From NCBI GenBank assembly GCA_013400155.1, contig VXBM01000268.1:586065-650064 (forward strand): DNA of 64,000 nt. Reading direction: 5' to 3'. The position numbers and the translations under genes were made by a program. Of the stretch, positions 24,575 through 36,300 are shown one piece after another. Each line of letters opens with the position of its first letter. Within the stretch, counting starts at the first letter, position 1. Below the pieces are notes generated by a model. That model searched no databases and had not been told where the DNA came from. It saw only the letters and a program-made list of their open reading frames with translations. This stretch comes from Helopsaltes ochotensis. Taxonomy: Eukaryota > Chordata > Aves > Passeriformes > Locustellidae.

Positions 24575-27435
24575 TGAACAGGGGAAGTTTTGCTTGTTTG
24601 AGGATTACACAATGGAGGTTATTTAAATAAGATAAAGAAAAATTCCTACAGCAGTCCTACAGCTGTGACACTGGAGCTGGTGGATGCCAGTCTTCCATTC
24701 CTGGCAAAATTTCTTCCAAGAACATTTGCAATTCATAGCCTGTTCCTGTTGGAAATGTCTCACTCTCCTTTTCTCTACTTCCTTCTGCCAAAAACAAATA
24801 CTACAGTCTGAAAATTGAAGTATTTCATTATTTTGTTGTATTGCTTTTTTTTTATTTCTTATTTATTTTTGAAGGAAATATGGATTATAAACATTTACTT
24901 GATAGAATACAGGACTCAAAAGATACGGTGGCAACTTAAGAGTAAATTAAAATTGGATGTAGCGTGGGAAGCTAGGATGACACGTAGTGTTTTCACCTTG
25001 ACAGCCTTTCACTGGAGGTGGCACAGCGAAAGATCTTGACACATCTTGACATCAGCACGAATGCCTTCAAGTGGAAGGCAGGTAATTGTTTTCAGTGCAG
25101 TAAGAATCTAAAGTGATCGGTAGTCATGAGACAAAAAAAAAAAGAGTTTCTGTATTTCCTAGATGAGTGCTGATCTTACGTGTATTTTTAGAGGGGGAGT
25201 GAGTAGCTAAAAATAAAATAAAATTTAAAATAACATATATAAAAATAGCTATATACATATATAATTAGAACTGCTTTTCCTAGTACAGTAAAGATGAAGA
25301 AAAAGTCCAGCATGGCAATTTGAAAATTTGAAATATTTGGAAATGTCATGATAAAAACAATGTAATCCCAACAAAGAATGGAAGAAATTTAAGTATACAG
25401 CGGTAGGAGGTTCTATTTGCACTTTTCATTAGCTGTCTCATGAAGCTTTTCTGTTCTTTTTTCTTCTGACTTCTTGCCTTCTCATTCTTAATGTATTTAG
25501 CCTTTTTCAGTTTTCTGAAATAATTGAAAGTAATGGATGAGCAGACAAGTCAATATTTCAAAAGACACAGTTTTCATACATGAAATTTCAAGTTTATTTT
25601 GGGGGGATTGCTGACTATGTTACATTAAAACATTTGGTTATCATTTATCTAAGGTGAAGAGAGCGGTAACACTGTTAAACAATGTAATATTTAGGTAATA
25701 AGGCTAGAAGAATATATGATGAGATGTAATAAAGAAAAGATGAACTACTGAACAACATTTAGCTGGGAAGTGCAGACAGTTTCCAAAGCCTGCAGGCTAT
25801 GAAGCCACATGCATGTGTGTCAGCACGGGAAGCTGCAGAGCCAGGGGTTCCTAAAACTACACACTTCCATTGCAAAATGATCTAGTGATCATTCCACCTA
25901 GTGATACATTACATTTGTAATTCGTTAGAATTCTAAGGCTATTGTGACAGTACTTTGATACTACTGATATATAGTGATGAACAATGCTTCTGTAACATTT
26001 AAATCCTTTAGCACCCTTCAAACATTCAAAAAACCAAAGGACATTAATTGTGTAGGCATTGCTTTAAGCTTAAAAACCTTTTTATGCAAGAAATTAAGTC
26101 TTCATCAAGAAAATAACTGTTGAAATCTTAATACCTCTCAATGACAGCCACATTTGAAGAGCAATTTTATAGCATAATGATCCTTGTTGCATAATTTGGA
26201 CAGACTTTTGTTCTTATTTTAATTTCCCATACACTGCTTGCTTTACCATCTCTCCTTCCCACACTGACTAAAAGGGAGAGAGCAAAAGTCAGAAGAGAAA
26301 AAACATCAGATTTGGGCTTGGAGTTAAACTTCTAAAGGCTTCAGCACAGTTCCTACTTCAGACATGCTACGGCATATCTGACTAAAGCATTGGGTGCTTC
26401 ATAGAATACTGGGCAGCTGCATTCCACCTGAGATTCCACTGCAGATACAAGTCCAAAAGAGCAACTTTAAACCCCTCCTCACCTTCCACCCAGGACTAGA
26501 ATGTCTAAACTTCCCATTCTTTGATTTTTATGTTCTTAAGGCACTTGAAATATGAACCTAGCCAAATGATATGCCAGAAGAGGAGGCATCTCTCTTTCTA
26601 TCTTACCTCATATTAACTGTTGTCTGAAATAAGAAAAGAATCTAGAAAGACTAGAAATTAGTTCCTTATTTTGAGCCTTGCTCCAGTAATGATCTGACAA
26701 CTTTCCTCAAAATAAGTCTATAGGACTGGGTAGACTATAAAATGGAGTTTCAGATTCTTACTTTATTATCAGCTGGAGGAGAGGTTTAAATCCATCTTTT
26801 ATACAATTTCATAAGTTACAGACTTTTCCAAGGAATGCAATGTTCACCTTTTTGTGCCAAAAAGAATCAAACACACAATTCTCCCATTAGAAAAAAATGT
26901 CTAACAATCAATTATTACCCTTAGTACATAAATTGCTGGATTGTGATATACAACAGGATCACACTAGAGAACATAAGTAATTTCTTTAAACCCTATGACA
27001 ATCTGTGAAAATTTACATGTGGCCATAATTAAGTAAATATATAAATAAGGCATCATATCCTTCTGGAAAAACTTGTGACAAGTTTGTGACACAAGACATG
27101 TTTAGTGTCTCATCTAACTTTTGCCTCGGGGTCTGCCCAAGTCAATGCCTTGTACTTGCAACTGACAGGGTTTCAGCATGTGAGCTGAGCCCTATATATA
27201 GTTTGTGAAGCACTTCCGATCACAAGTATTCTATAGATGTGGAGTAATACAAGAATAATTTTAATTTCCTTTCCACATGCAGAATTATACCAGTCTGAAG
27301 CTTTTATTTCTTCCCAAGGAAGTTTTATTAAATGTTAAACTCTAGAATCACAGGTCTTCAGAATGACTGTCTTGTCTCAGTAATGCATCCTCAGCATGAT
27401 TGCTTCAATGGATCAAAAACATATCTCTTCAGAGA
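24575..27435. other. Intergenic DNA, no gene seen
   Basis: AT-rich sequence without recognised coding, RNA or repeat features. Confidence 0.5.
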
Positions 27436-27439
27436 AGAA

Positions 27440-27950
27440 ACCTCTACTGGGTTTGCATGGCAAGGTTTTGGCAGCAGGGGGGCTACAGCAAAGGTCTCTG
27501 TGAGGAGCTGCTAGAAACTTCCCCCATGTCTGACAGAAACAATGCCAATCACCTCCAAGATGGAACTGCCCCTGGCTGAGCCCATCAGCGACAGCTGTAA
27601 CACCTCTGGAGTGAAAAAACTGCTGCAGAGCAATAGCAGGAGACAGGATTGAGAAAACATGCAAAGGAAACAGCTCCACGGACACCATGGTCAGTGAAGA
27701 AGCAGGAGAGGCACTGCGAAATCTCCTGGTAGCCCACGTGAAGACCACGGTGAGGCAATCTGTCCATCTGTTGCTGTTGTCCATGGTGGAACAGATGTCC
27801 ACATCCATGCCAGAGCTGGTGGATGGCTGAAGGAGGTGGAAGTCCACACTGCAGCAAGATCCTGGCAGGATTTGTGGCCCCATGGAAGGAGAAGCCCAAA
27901 CTGGAGTAGGTTTGCTGGCAGGTCTCGTGACCCTGAGAGGAAAGGTGTGC
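27440..27950 (+). mobile_element. Avian interspersed repeat, probably LTR-derived
   Basis: Begins with GGGTTTGCATGGCAAGGTTT and a GGCAGCAGGGGGGCTACAG segment that I recognise as the head of a widespread bird repeat. The 3' half contains a decayed tandem of roughly 45-bp units built on CCATGG, GGAGAAGCCCAAACTGGAG and GGCAGGTCTCGTGACC. The copy is old and truncated on the right. The long minus-strand reading frames over it are by-products of its GC-rich composition. LTR status is an inference. Confidence 0.55.
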
Positions 27951-29325
27951 TGTATACTGCTGTACTTTGAGAGCTGCTCTCATTGGAAAACCTTATTTGA
28001 CCATAGCACTAGTGAATGTAAAAATTCTCTTAATTTTCTTGTAAAAGCTCTTATCTCTATGTTTTTGAATACAGCCACCTCAGACATTCCACTGCTTCTC
28101 ATTCTCCCCCACTTTGCTCTCAGACCTAGTTTTAAAAGCACACAACTCAATATCCAGCATAAGTAGAACAGATGATTGGGGATAAAAGCATCATAAAGTC
28201 AGCCCAGGACAATGCCAAATAGCTGTTTACTTTTCCTAACTCAATTTGAAAACAGGTGTAATAGATTTGAGTTGGGATGCTACAACGAGTTGCAAAACTA
28301 TCATTCTTATTTGCAAAGTAATTTTTCCTGCTCCAGTCTCTACCTGCAAATAAAACAGAAACATGCTAAAAGAGTCACCTAGAAAATATTAAAATATTTG
28401 ACGAATGGTGTTGACAAAATTTGGATAATACTGTCACTTTAAATATCTCCTACAAAAGGTAAAAAAATTAAACACACGTTTTTGAGTAAAAAAAATCAAG
28501 TACATACTATCATAACATGTTTCTTCTTAAATGATATTGATCAAAAAATACTCAATATAAAAAGTTCTGATATATTTATCCAGTCACAGCTCCCTCTTGT
28601 GTAATTCATCGTTATTACAAGAAACTAAGTTGGAATAGAGATTGTTTAAATTAAATTTTATAGTAGCTATTTACTTGATTCCTGTACTTTTTTCTTTTTT
28701 TTTTTACTTTTATTTTTATATTTAGAGAAATTTATTGATATTTTAGGGTTGAAACTTTGCATTTTCATGACATTTCAATGCCAGTACGTTTCAGTGCCAG
28801 GACAGGTAATAATACTTACGGTAAGGTTACACTAAAACCACTAAAAGTAATATTTATACAAATATTGCTTTTGTACAATGACATGATTTTGATATCCATA
28901 ATCAAAATCATGGGGGTTTACTGAAGAAAATTTGTATCTAATGTGCTTTTGTATCTAATCTGCTTTTTATTACTGCTGCTGCCTTTCTTCTATGTATTTT
29001 GTTAGAGGGGTTTTTTTCCCGCTTACATTTTGCTACACATTTGGAAAAAATCTAGCCATTCTTTTTTTATTCTCTAGCTTTTGTGTCCCTAAGTGTTCAG
29101 AGCACTGTAACAAGCTTATCATTCTGTGTGTAAGCTTTGTGGTAACCTTAGTCTTTCTCTCAGTGAAGTAAGACTCTCTTTAGAACTAGTAACAGAAAAC
29201 TTGAAAAGCTGGAAAGCTTCTTTTTTTTTTTTTTTTTGAACAGTGCTTTTTCTGACTACACAGAAGGACTGCATTTGGTTAACTGTAGCGTTGTTCTTGG
29301 CACTTGAGGAGTTACTTAGGAATAG
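27951..29325. other. Intergenic DNA, no gene seen
   Basis: AT-rich sequence, with a T-run at about 29,221-29,237. No gene was recognised. Confidence 0.5.
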
Positions 29326-29326
29326 G

Positions 29327-29431
29327 AAAAAACCCAACAAACAAACACCCACCCCACACCCCCAAAAAACCCGCAACAAACAAACAAAACAACAAAACAA
29401 ACAAACAAACAACAACAAAACAAACCCCAAG
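29327..29431 (+). repeat. (CAAA)n-type low-complexity tract
   Basis: About 100 bases made only of A and C with very few exceptions: CAAACAAAC and CAACAAAACAA words plus a C-rich block (CACCCACCCCACACCCCC). It is a simple repeat; the Asn/Lys/Thr-rich reading frame across it is not a gene. Confidence 0.85.
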
Positions 29432-29879
29432 CTAAAAAGGAAGCCGTTTTTCCTGTAGTGACGGAGTGCAATGCCCAAAATGACCCTGCTGCAGGAGGGT
29501 CATGAGTTCACTGTACAGAACGGGCAAGGGGAACCCAAATTTAGAAATTTACACGCCAAACTTGATGCTAATGGTTCAAATGCCACTTAAACTGCGGACT
29601 GTGGTTTTGTCAGCAGAAAATGATGGAAATAACGGATCACCTCGGGCAGGCCTGCACACAGGCCAGGTAATGCAGGGGAAAGCAGCGTCAATGACAGAAG
29701 CAGATGGGAAGAACATTTTTTTAATGCCGATACCAGACATTCCCATCAAGTACGGTGGAAGAGTCCAGTTTACCCACAAAACTGCGGTTGGGCAGCTGTT
29801 TTTATCTGAAACTTATTTTCGGAGAAAGAGACACTTGTTCCTAAGTGACCAACCAACTGAGCCACCCCCAAACTCGGCA

Positions 29880-30265
29880 CCGCTGGGCCGACATTTGTGG
29901 GGGCGACGGGCGGGCACTTGTCGGGGATGAGGGATGGAGGGATGATGGAGATGTGAGGATTGATGGATGAGGTGCGGTCCCACCCCTCCCGCCCCTCGGG
30001 CACGCNNNNNNNNNNNNNNNNNNNNNNNNNNNNNNNNNNNNNNNNNNNNNNNNNNNNNNNNNNNNNNNNNNNNNNNNNNNNNNNNNNNNNNNNNNNNNNN
30101 NNNNNNNNNNNNNNNNNNNNNNNNNNNNNNNNNNNNNNNNNNNNNNNNNNNNNNNNNNNNNNNNNNNNNNNNNNNNNCGAGCGGGGCCGCGATGGCGCCC
30201 AGCGGGCTCTGAGGGGCGGCGGGGCCGGGCCGGGGGAGAGATAGGGGGCCGTGGGGGGCGCAGGG
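29880..30265 (+). promoter_or_regulatory. ARHGAP11A: ARHGAP11A CpG-island promoter and 5' UTR (partly unsequenced)
   Basis: GC content and CpG density rise sharply from about 29,880 and stay high to about 30,760, spanning exon 1. This is a typical CpG-island promoter of a cell-cycle gene. The core is missing because 30,006-30,177 is N. No TATA box is seen in the sequenced part. A six-codon upstream ORF (ATG at 30,192, stop ending 30,212) would lie in the 5' UTR if transcription starts within or upstream of the gap. The family-typical CHR/CDE cell-cycle sites cannot be checked. Confidence 0.75.
30006..30177. other. Assembly gap (172 N)
   Basis: A run of 172 N inside the GC-rich promoter region of ARHGAP11A. 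The flanks are strongly GC-rich, so the gap probably reflects sequencing dropout. All open frames drawn through it are meaningless. Confidence 1.
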
Positions 30266-30397
30266 ATGGCGGAGCAGAGGCGGAGGCTGGTGCGGCTGGC
30301 GGTGCTGGAGGAGCTCCGGGCTTCGTACGGGATCAAGGTGAAGAGCGGGAGCTGCCTGGCGGCGGACAAGGCGCTGGGAGCAGCGGCGGCAGCGGAG
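30266..30397 (+). CDS. ARHGAP11A: ARHGAP11A coding exon 1
   Basis: Residues 1-44, phase 0 end, donor GAG|GTGAGC. The ATG at 30,266 (context CAGGGATGG, G at -3 and +4) gives MAEQRRRLVRLAVLEELRAS, close to the family N-terminus. The end of the exon is an Ala-rich stretch that diverges from mammals. Confidence 0.92.
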
Positions 30398-33300
30398 GTG
30401 AGCGGGGCGGGGGAGCTCAGAGGGCTCCGCTTCCCGGGCCGGGCAAAGCCGGAGCTCACACGGGTCCAGGGGCCGGTCCTGTCGCCGGGAGCGCTGGCTC
30501 CGGCAGCTGCGCCGTTCCCGTAATGCAGCAGCTCCTGCCAGCTTAGAACAGGGCATCACTTTCTGTAATGGGGAAAGGAGCCTTTTTTCCCCTTTAGCAT
30601 GCAAGTGCTCCAGGGGCCGTGCTATAGCGGTGGTGAGATTCAGGAAGGTACTGGCTCAGTGGCGCCGGGCGCGCCCGCCCCGGCGGTTTGGCCTCGCGTG
30701 TCGCCGCGCAGGCCGGATGGCGGAGGAGATGTGTTCCTCTTTTGTCCGAGGGCTCCTGGCCGCTGGAACACGCACGCTCGCCTCTGGTCCGCGCAGGAGC
30801 TTTTTATGCTTCATTGTGATTAATGTCACTCACCACCGTGTTGTTTCTAAAGGCTGTGTGTCTTCTACTTGATTTCTTAGATTTTGGTGAGTTTTGAGGG
30901 CTTTATATGCATGGTTTCTTAGTATAAGGCACGACTAAGTATTTTGGCACAGACAGCTCTTGCCTTGATTTGCCAGTGTTCCAGGAATGAAATCTCTCCC
31001 ATTATTTTAAATACCTATTGTGAATTTGATGAAGGGAAAAAGTGTTTTCTGTCTCAGGACTCTTATTTAAAACTGAAGTATTATAATGGATGCCAGCACT
31101 GAGGTCCCTTTCAGAGCACAGATCTTCTGCTAGCATCTTTGTAAAGACGTGGACCACGGTCAAGTCCTAAACAAGATTTCTGTAAGGCTGAGAAGACATT
31201 ACACAATGCTGCAATAAGCCTTGGTCAATATAAGCTAGAGAAGTTGGGAAGACGTGCCTGAGTTGGGTTGTTTGGAAAGGGAGAAAGCAAGAGTAAAGTT
31301 AGAATTAGTTTTCTTCCCCTTGTCAATATCAATTATTAATATATCAATATTATTTTAGTTCTAGACTTTTCTTTCTTTTTCAATTTGATGGGAAGATAAT
31401 AAGAACTGTGAACAATATATGTATGTCTTGATAAAAGATGTCTACGTTGCTGTCTAGTGCTTAAAATGTATGCAGGGCAGAAAATGTGCTTAAATACTGA
31501 GCAAGCTGGAATAACATTTGTTTTGCCAAGGGACTTTTTATTTCTCTTATGAGGGAACAGACATAATTTTATTAGATTTATTATTTATTAATAAGAAAGT
31601 AAATCACAACTTCTGATACTTCAAACAAAACCTAGTGAAGTGAGCATATCAGTTAGGAATTTTAAATGTTGAATTCTAAACCACTGGAATTTTCTTGTAT
31701 GTAATCTTGTACACACAGAAAAAATGTTTTCTCTTGGAGTTAATTTTCTTTTTGTAGTTTTAGTACACAACCTGGAACACAATGACAGATGTGTTGCTTC
31801 TCTTTCCTGATTGTGTTATGTTTGTCTTCTGCAGGACAGATTAGATTCTGTCTAAAGGGTTAGTTACTGATTAACTGTTTTCCTAACATGGACAGCACTT
31901 TGAATTTCAGCTGTGAATGACTAAGAGTTTGCTTTCAGCTCTAAGAACAAGTTGGGCATGATCCGAGTCCTCTTCTGATTGGGAGAGGGACTGCCTTGCA
32001 TGCTCTGTAAACATGAATATAAAAAAAAAGTAGAAGTCGTGGGATGTAGAAGTTGTTGATGCTGTAAGTGGACATCAGTAGTAATGACTGATGAGATTTA
32101 CTTGTTTTCTAATATGTAACATACTCTAATGTCTTGCCATAAGGCAGTAGGCATCAGTTTTTTAGGAACAAATGCTAATTATGATGTCCAGAACAGTTGT
32201 CTGGATTGTTCTGTTGAGTTTATTTCTTCCCCAAAGAGCAATCTTGAGTGTCTGAGATGAAGAAAAAGTTATTTTAAAAAAAAGTTATTTCAATTGTCTT
32301 GTGTTGATTTTTAAGAGAAAATAGGATATAGTCAGTTTGAAAAACTTAGGTGAGATTCCAAAACAATCTGGTTAATATTCTTACTGATTTAGAAGTCCTA
32401 GTAGAAACACTTCTTCTTTTACAACAAGCTAGTTAAAATATACTGCAGAAATGCTTTCTACTCTTTGACAATCATCTAGAGTGTTGCCTGTAACTAGAAT
32501 CAGCATAGTTTTAGATCTCTGAAGACAACAGTGATTTTCTAGACAATACCTCTTATCTGTCTTATCTGAAAGACTTTGTTTTTTGTCTCAAAAACCCTCA
32601 TGTCTACTTGGGGAATGTGTGCTTCTTTGTAATATGTAGTTGATAATTATATCAACTTTTGAATGACGTAGTTTCAATTTTGTATTTCAGGGTAAAGTCT
32701 TTGGAATATCTTTTCATGCGTTGCCACAATCACTTGTGCCAGAATATGGTTATATTCCAAGGTAAATTAACAATGCGTTTTTCGACTTTGCACTTACTTT
32801 GCTCTCCTTATGGTATTGAACCCTTGTCAGAAGAATGTGTGCAATTATTTGTTCCATGCCTGCTAGACCTTCTGGGGGTTATAAGACTAGTTTCAAGTGG
32901 AAAAGGAGGGATGCAGAAATTAGACGTGGAATTCAGAGCTCTAAATCAGTTGTGTTTCTTTGTACTCTTGTCACTGGGGGAAATTATTCTATATATAAAG
33001 TTTTATGAAAAATGGTGAAATAGTTTTTGTGGAAAAAATCCAAGCTTTATTCTGAGCATCTATGTTACTGCTCTTTTCTCAGCTTTCTCGTTGATACATG
33101 TGAGTATTTGGAAGGATATGTTCATACAGAAGGACTCTTCAGAAAGTCTGGATCTCTTGTTCGATTAAAAGCTTTAAAGGTATTCTCTAAAGCTGCTCTT
33201 TTTTTTCTTAATAAGCTGCATTTCACCTGAGCATGTTTTAATTTTTGGACTCTTTTCAGTCATATTCAAGTTTTAATACTGGAAGTAGATTGGTAACATT

Positions 33301-36300
33301 GCCTGCTTTAGAAATAGAAATGATCTAGTCCAGAAACTGACAGGTTTCTCCCCCTCTTTTTTTTTTTTTTAATTGAGTATTTTACCTTCCAGGTGATGAG
33401 AATAGTTTGGGACTGAACAAACTCACTAGCAATTGTGCATACTGGTTGCTATGAGGATATTTGTTTAGCAGTGTTCTCCTGGTGGAGGGAAGATGAGAAA
33501 CCTCTAAATTAACACACATGGTCCAACAACCTTGCCTGTGTCTCACTGTAGATAATGTAGTTTGGGTAAAACATGACAAGGCTGAAACTAACCATGGGGA
33601 AGATATGACTGTCTGTTGTGACATGGTCTAGAGCATTACTGCCTAAATTTAGAAATCTGACAATATGTGGAAGACTTTAAATCGTGTTTCTTCTGAAAAA
33701 TTTCAGAGTAAACTGGATCAAGGTGAAAACTGCCTCTCAGCTGCACTGCCGTGTGATGTTGCAGGGCTTCTGAAACAGTTCTTCAGAGAGCTGCCAGAAC
33801 CCATCCTTCCACCTCATCTGCAGGAAGGCCTGTTCAAAGCTCAGGGGCTTGGAAATGAGAAGAAAACTGCAACTGTGTTGCTGTCCTGTTTGATGGCTGA
33901 CAGAACAATTGCAGCTTTGAGATACTTCTTCAACTTTCTGAGAATGGTGTCCTTAAGGTCAGTGTAGAGGGCATGCTTGTAAACAGCTCTGAATTCCTTA
34001 ACCACTTCTCTGTCCAGGCAAGTGCTGTAACTTTGAGTGGTTTGGCATTTTAAGCTTTCACTAAATTCAGTCATAGTCCAGTATTTCATAAATCCAAGGT
34101 TTGCTTCATGAAAACTTAATTAACTGGAGACTTGACTTTGTTCAAGCTTTGTTCATAATTTAATACCTTGCATTCCCTAAAACCGAGGGGCATCTATAAC
34201 TTCTTGGTTTCAGTAACATTGTTGTGCAATTATCTGGCCTGGAATGCATAAATCTATACATTAATCTTGTTACGTAAACACTCCAGTGAACGAGTCCATT
34301 TTTATTTTTTTAACTGTATTTGTCTTATTTGGTCTTTTCTTTCTCCACTGCTTATATTCTGATAATTTGAATAAAAAAGCCTTTTCTTGTTAAGATCCCA
34401 TGAAAACAGAATGGACAGCAGTAATCTGGCAGTGATTTTTGCTCCCAACCTCTTGCACTCAAATGAAAATGAAAAGATGTCCATGAGTACAGAGAAAAAA
34501 ATTCGCTTGCAAGCTGCTGTCGTGGAAACACTTATTGACCATGCGGCAGAAATCGGTAAGATGATAAATGCTTATCAGCATGTCTCAATGCACCAAACTT
34601 TGTGTGTACAGCTTTTCTTTTCAACTTTTAAGACTAATTTAAAAAATACTTCTCAACTATTCCAGGACAAGTACCAGAATTTATCTTGGAAAAGATTCCT
34701 TCAATGTTAGGTGTTGATGTCTTTCAATCTACTCCCTCACTGTGTGGCCACGAAGACAGTGAAAATGAATCTCCCAGTGAATGTAAGAGGAGGAGGCACC
34801 GAAGTGTAGGGGGTAGGTATGTTTTGTGAAACTCTCAAAACCAGAACTGAGACTTCAGGTAGTCTGATCCTAAGCACTTGGTTCTTCCACAAGCAGAACA
34901 GATGTCTTCAAAACTGGTTGGGTTTGATTTGCAAAATCTATATAAGACTTCACTAATCACGTTATTATATATTTACTCAGAGTTTTCTACTAAACTCTGT
35001 TGTCTCCTAAAAAAGCTATTTTGGATTTGTGTAGCCAAATTAATATTCTGGCTTTTTGTTGAGTCAACTTCAAACCCTGTAGCACAAGGCTAAAGGGTTG
35101 GTTTGATTATTGTTGTTGCTAATTTTGAAATGGCACTTTAATATAAACTTTGAGAAGTCAGGTCATGAGAAAACAGGGATGCAAATGGTAAGTGTGTTTT
35201 GAATTAGAGTAACTAATTTGTGTTTTGAAGTGTAAACCTGAATTGGATATTATTGGATACTATATGTTCTAGTATTGTAGATCTGGGCTTTTGGGTAAGG
35301 TTTTTTCAGTTTTCAACAGGGTTGAATTGGGGTTTTTTGCGGGATATGGACAATCAAATGGTACAGTCTCAGTTCTGCATCCTCTTAGAGGAAATACAAT
35401 GGAACATGTATGTTTGACTTCATTCAAATCCACTTCAAAGGGAACTTTTATGTATTGCTATGAAAACATAGGTATTTATTTAGCTCACATACCTGGAGTA
35501 TTAAACCTGACAATAGTTGAAATTGAGGCTGTATGAGTGTATGTTTAGCCATGGCATGGTTTTTTGTGTATTGTTTTTCTCTGCTCTGTTTGTTTGTTTG
35601 TTGGGTTTTTTGTTTGGTTTTTTAAAATAATTTTTATTTTAAGGAAAACAGATTTTCAGCCATTGTGAAAGCAATAAAAACTATGTTGGTGGAAAGATCT
35701 GGGTTATGGTATTCTGTACATAAAACAACTATTTAAACTGATTTGCTTTCTTTCTCCCTGAAAAAAAGTACAAGTTAATCTTGAGTTGAAAACAGAGCAA
35801 GACAAGCTTCAGATTTAAATTTGATTGCTCGGTGTGTCTTGCATTTCAGATATTGTTAGTGGTGCATTGAATAAATTTAAATCTAACAGAACACCCTCCA
35901 CTACACCTCAACAAGACAGAAGCGGTAGGTATTGGTGTATTTGTACTGAGTAAAGCCCATGCAGTATCTTCTGGATTTGTTAACTATATTCTACAAATTT
36001 TTTTAACTAAAGAATTAGAACTTAGTTGAAGGTAATTGATTAAATTTAAAATTGTTTTAAATGGAATATAGGTACATATTTATTGAGGATACTGCATTTA
36101 CTGTAATTCTTGGAGCAGCTACAATCATTGCAGTAGTGGGTTGCGTGGTTTAGCTCTGTGGAGATTACCCAACCAAACTTACGCTTTTTAGCTAATGAAC
36201 CACTAAGGCTTCAGTGCAGTAGTGCAGCATTTTACTGTCTTTGGAATGAATCTGCGAGGACTAAAATTCTTCCACACTTACTGTCTCTAAAACTTACAGA

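Noticed and set aside
29502..30604. Open frames around and through the N gap, up to 263 codons
   Set aside because: The gap contributes about 57 unknown residues to the long ones; the rest is CpG-island composition. The 142-codon + frame ending at 29,930 has no recognisable domain or exon structure.
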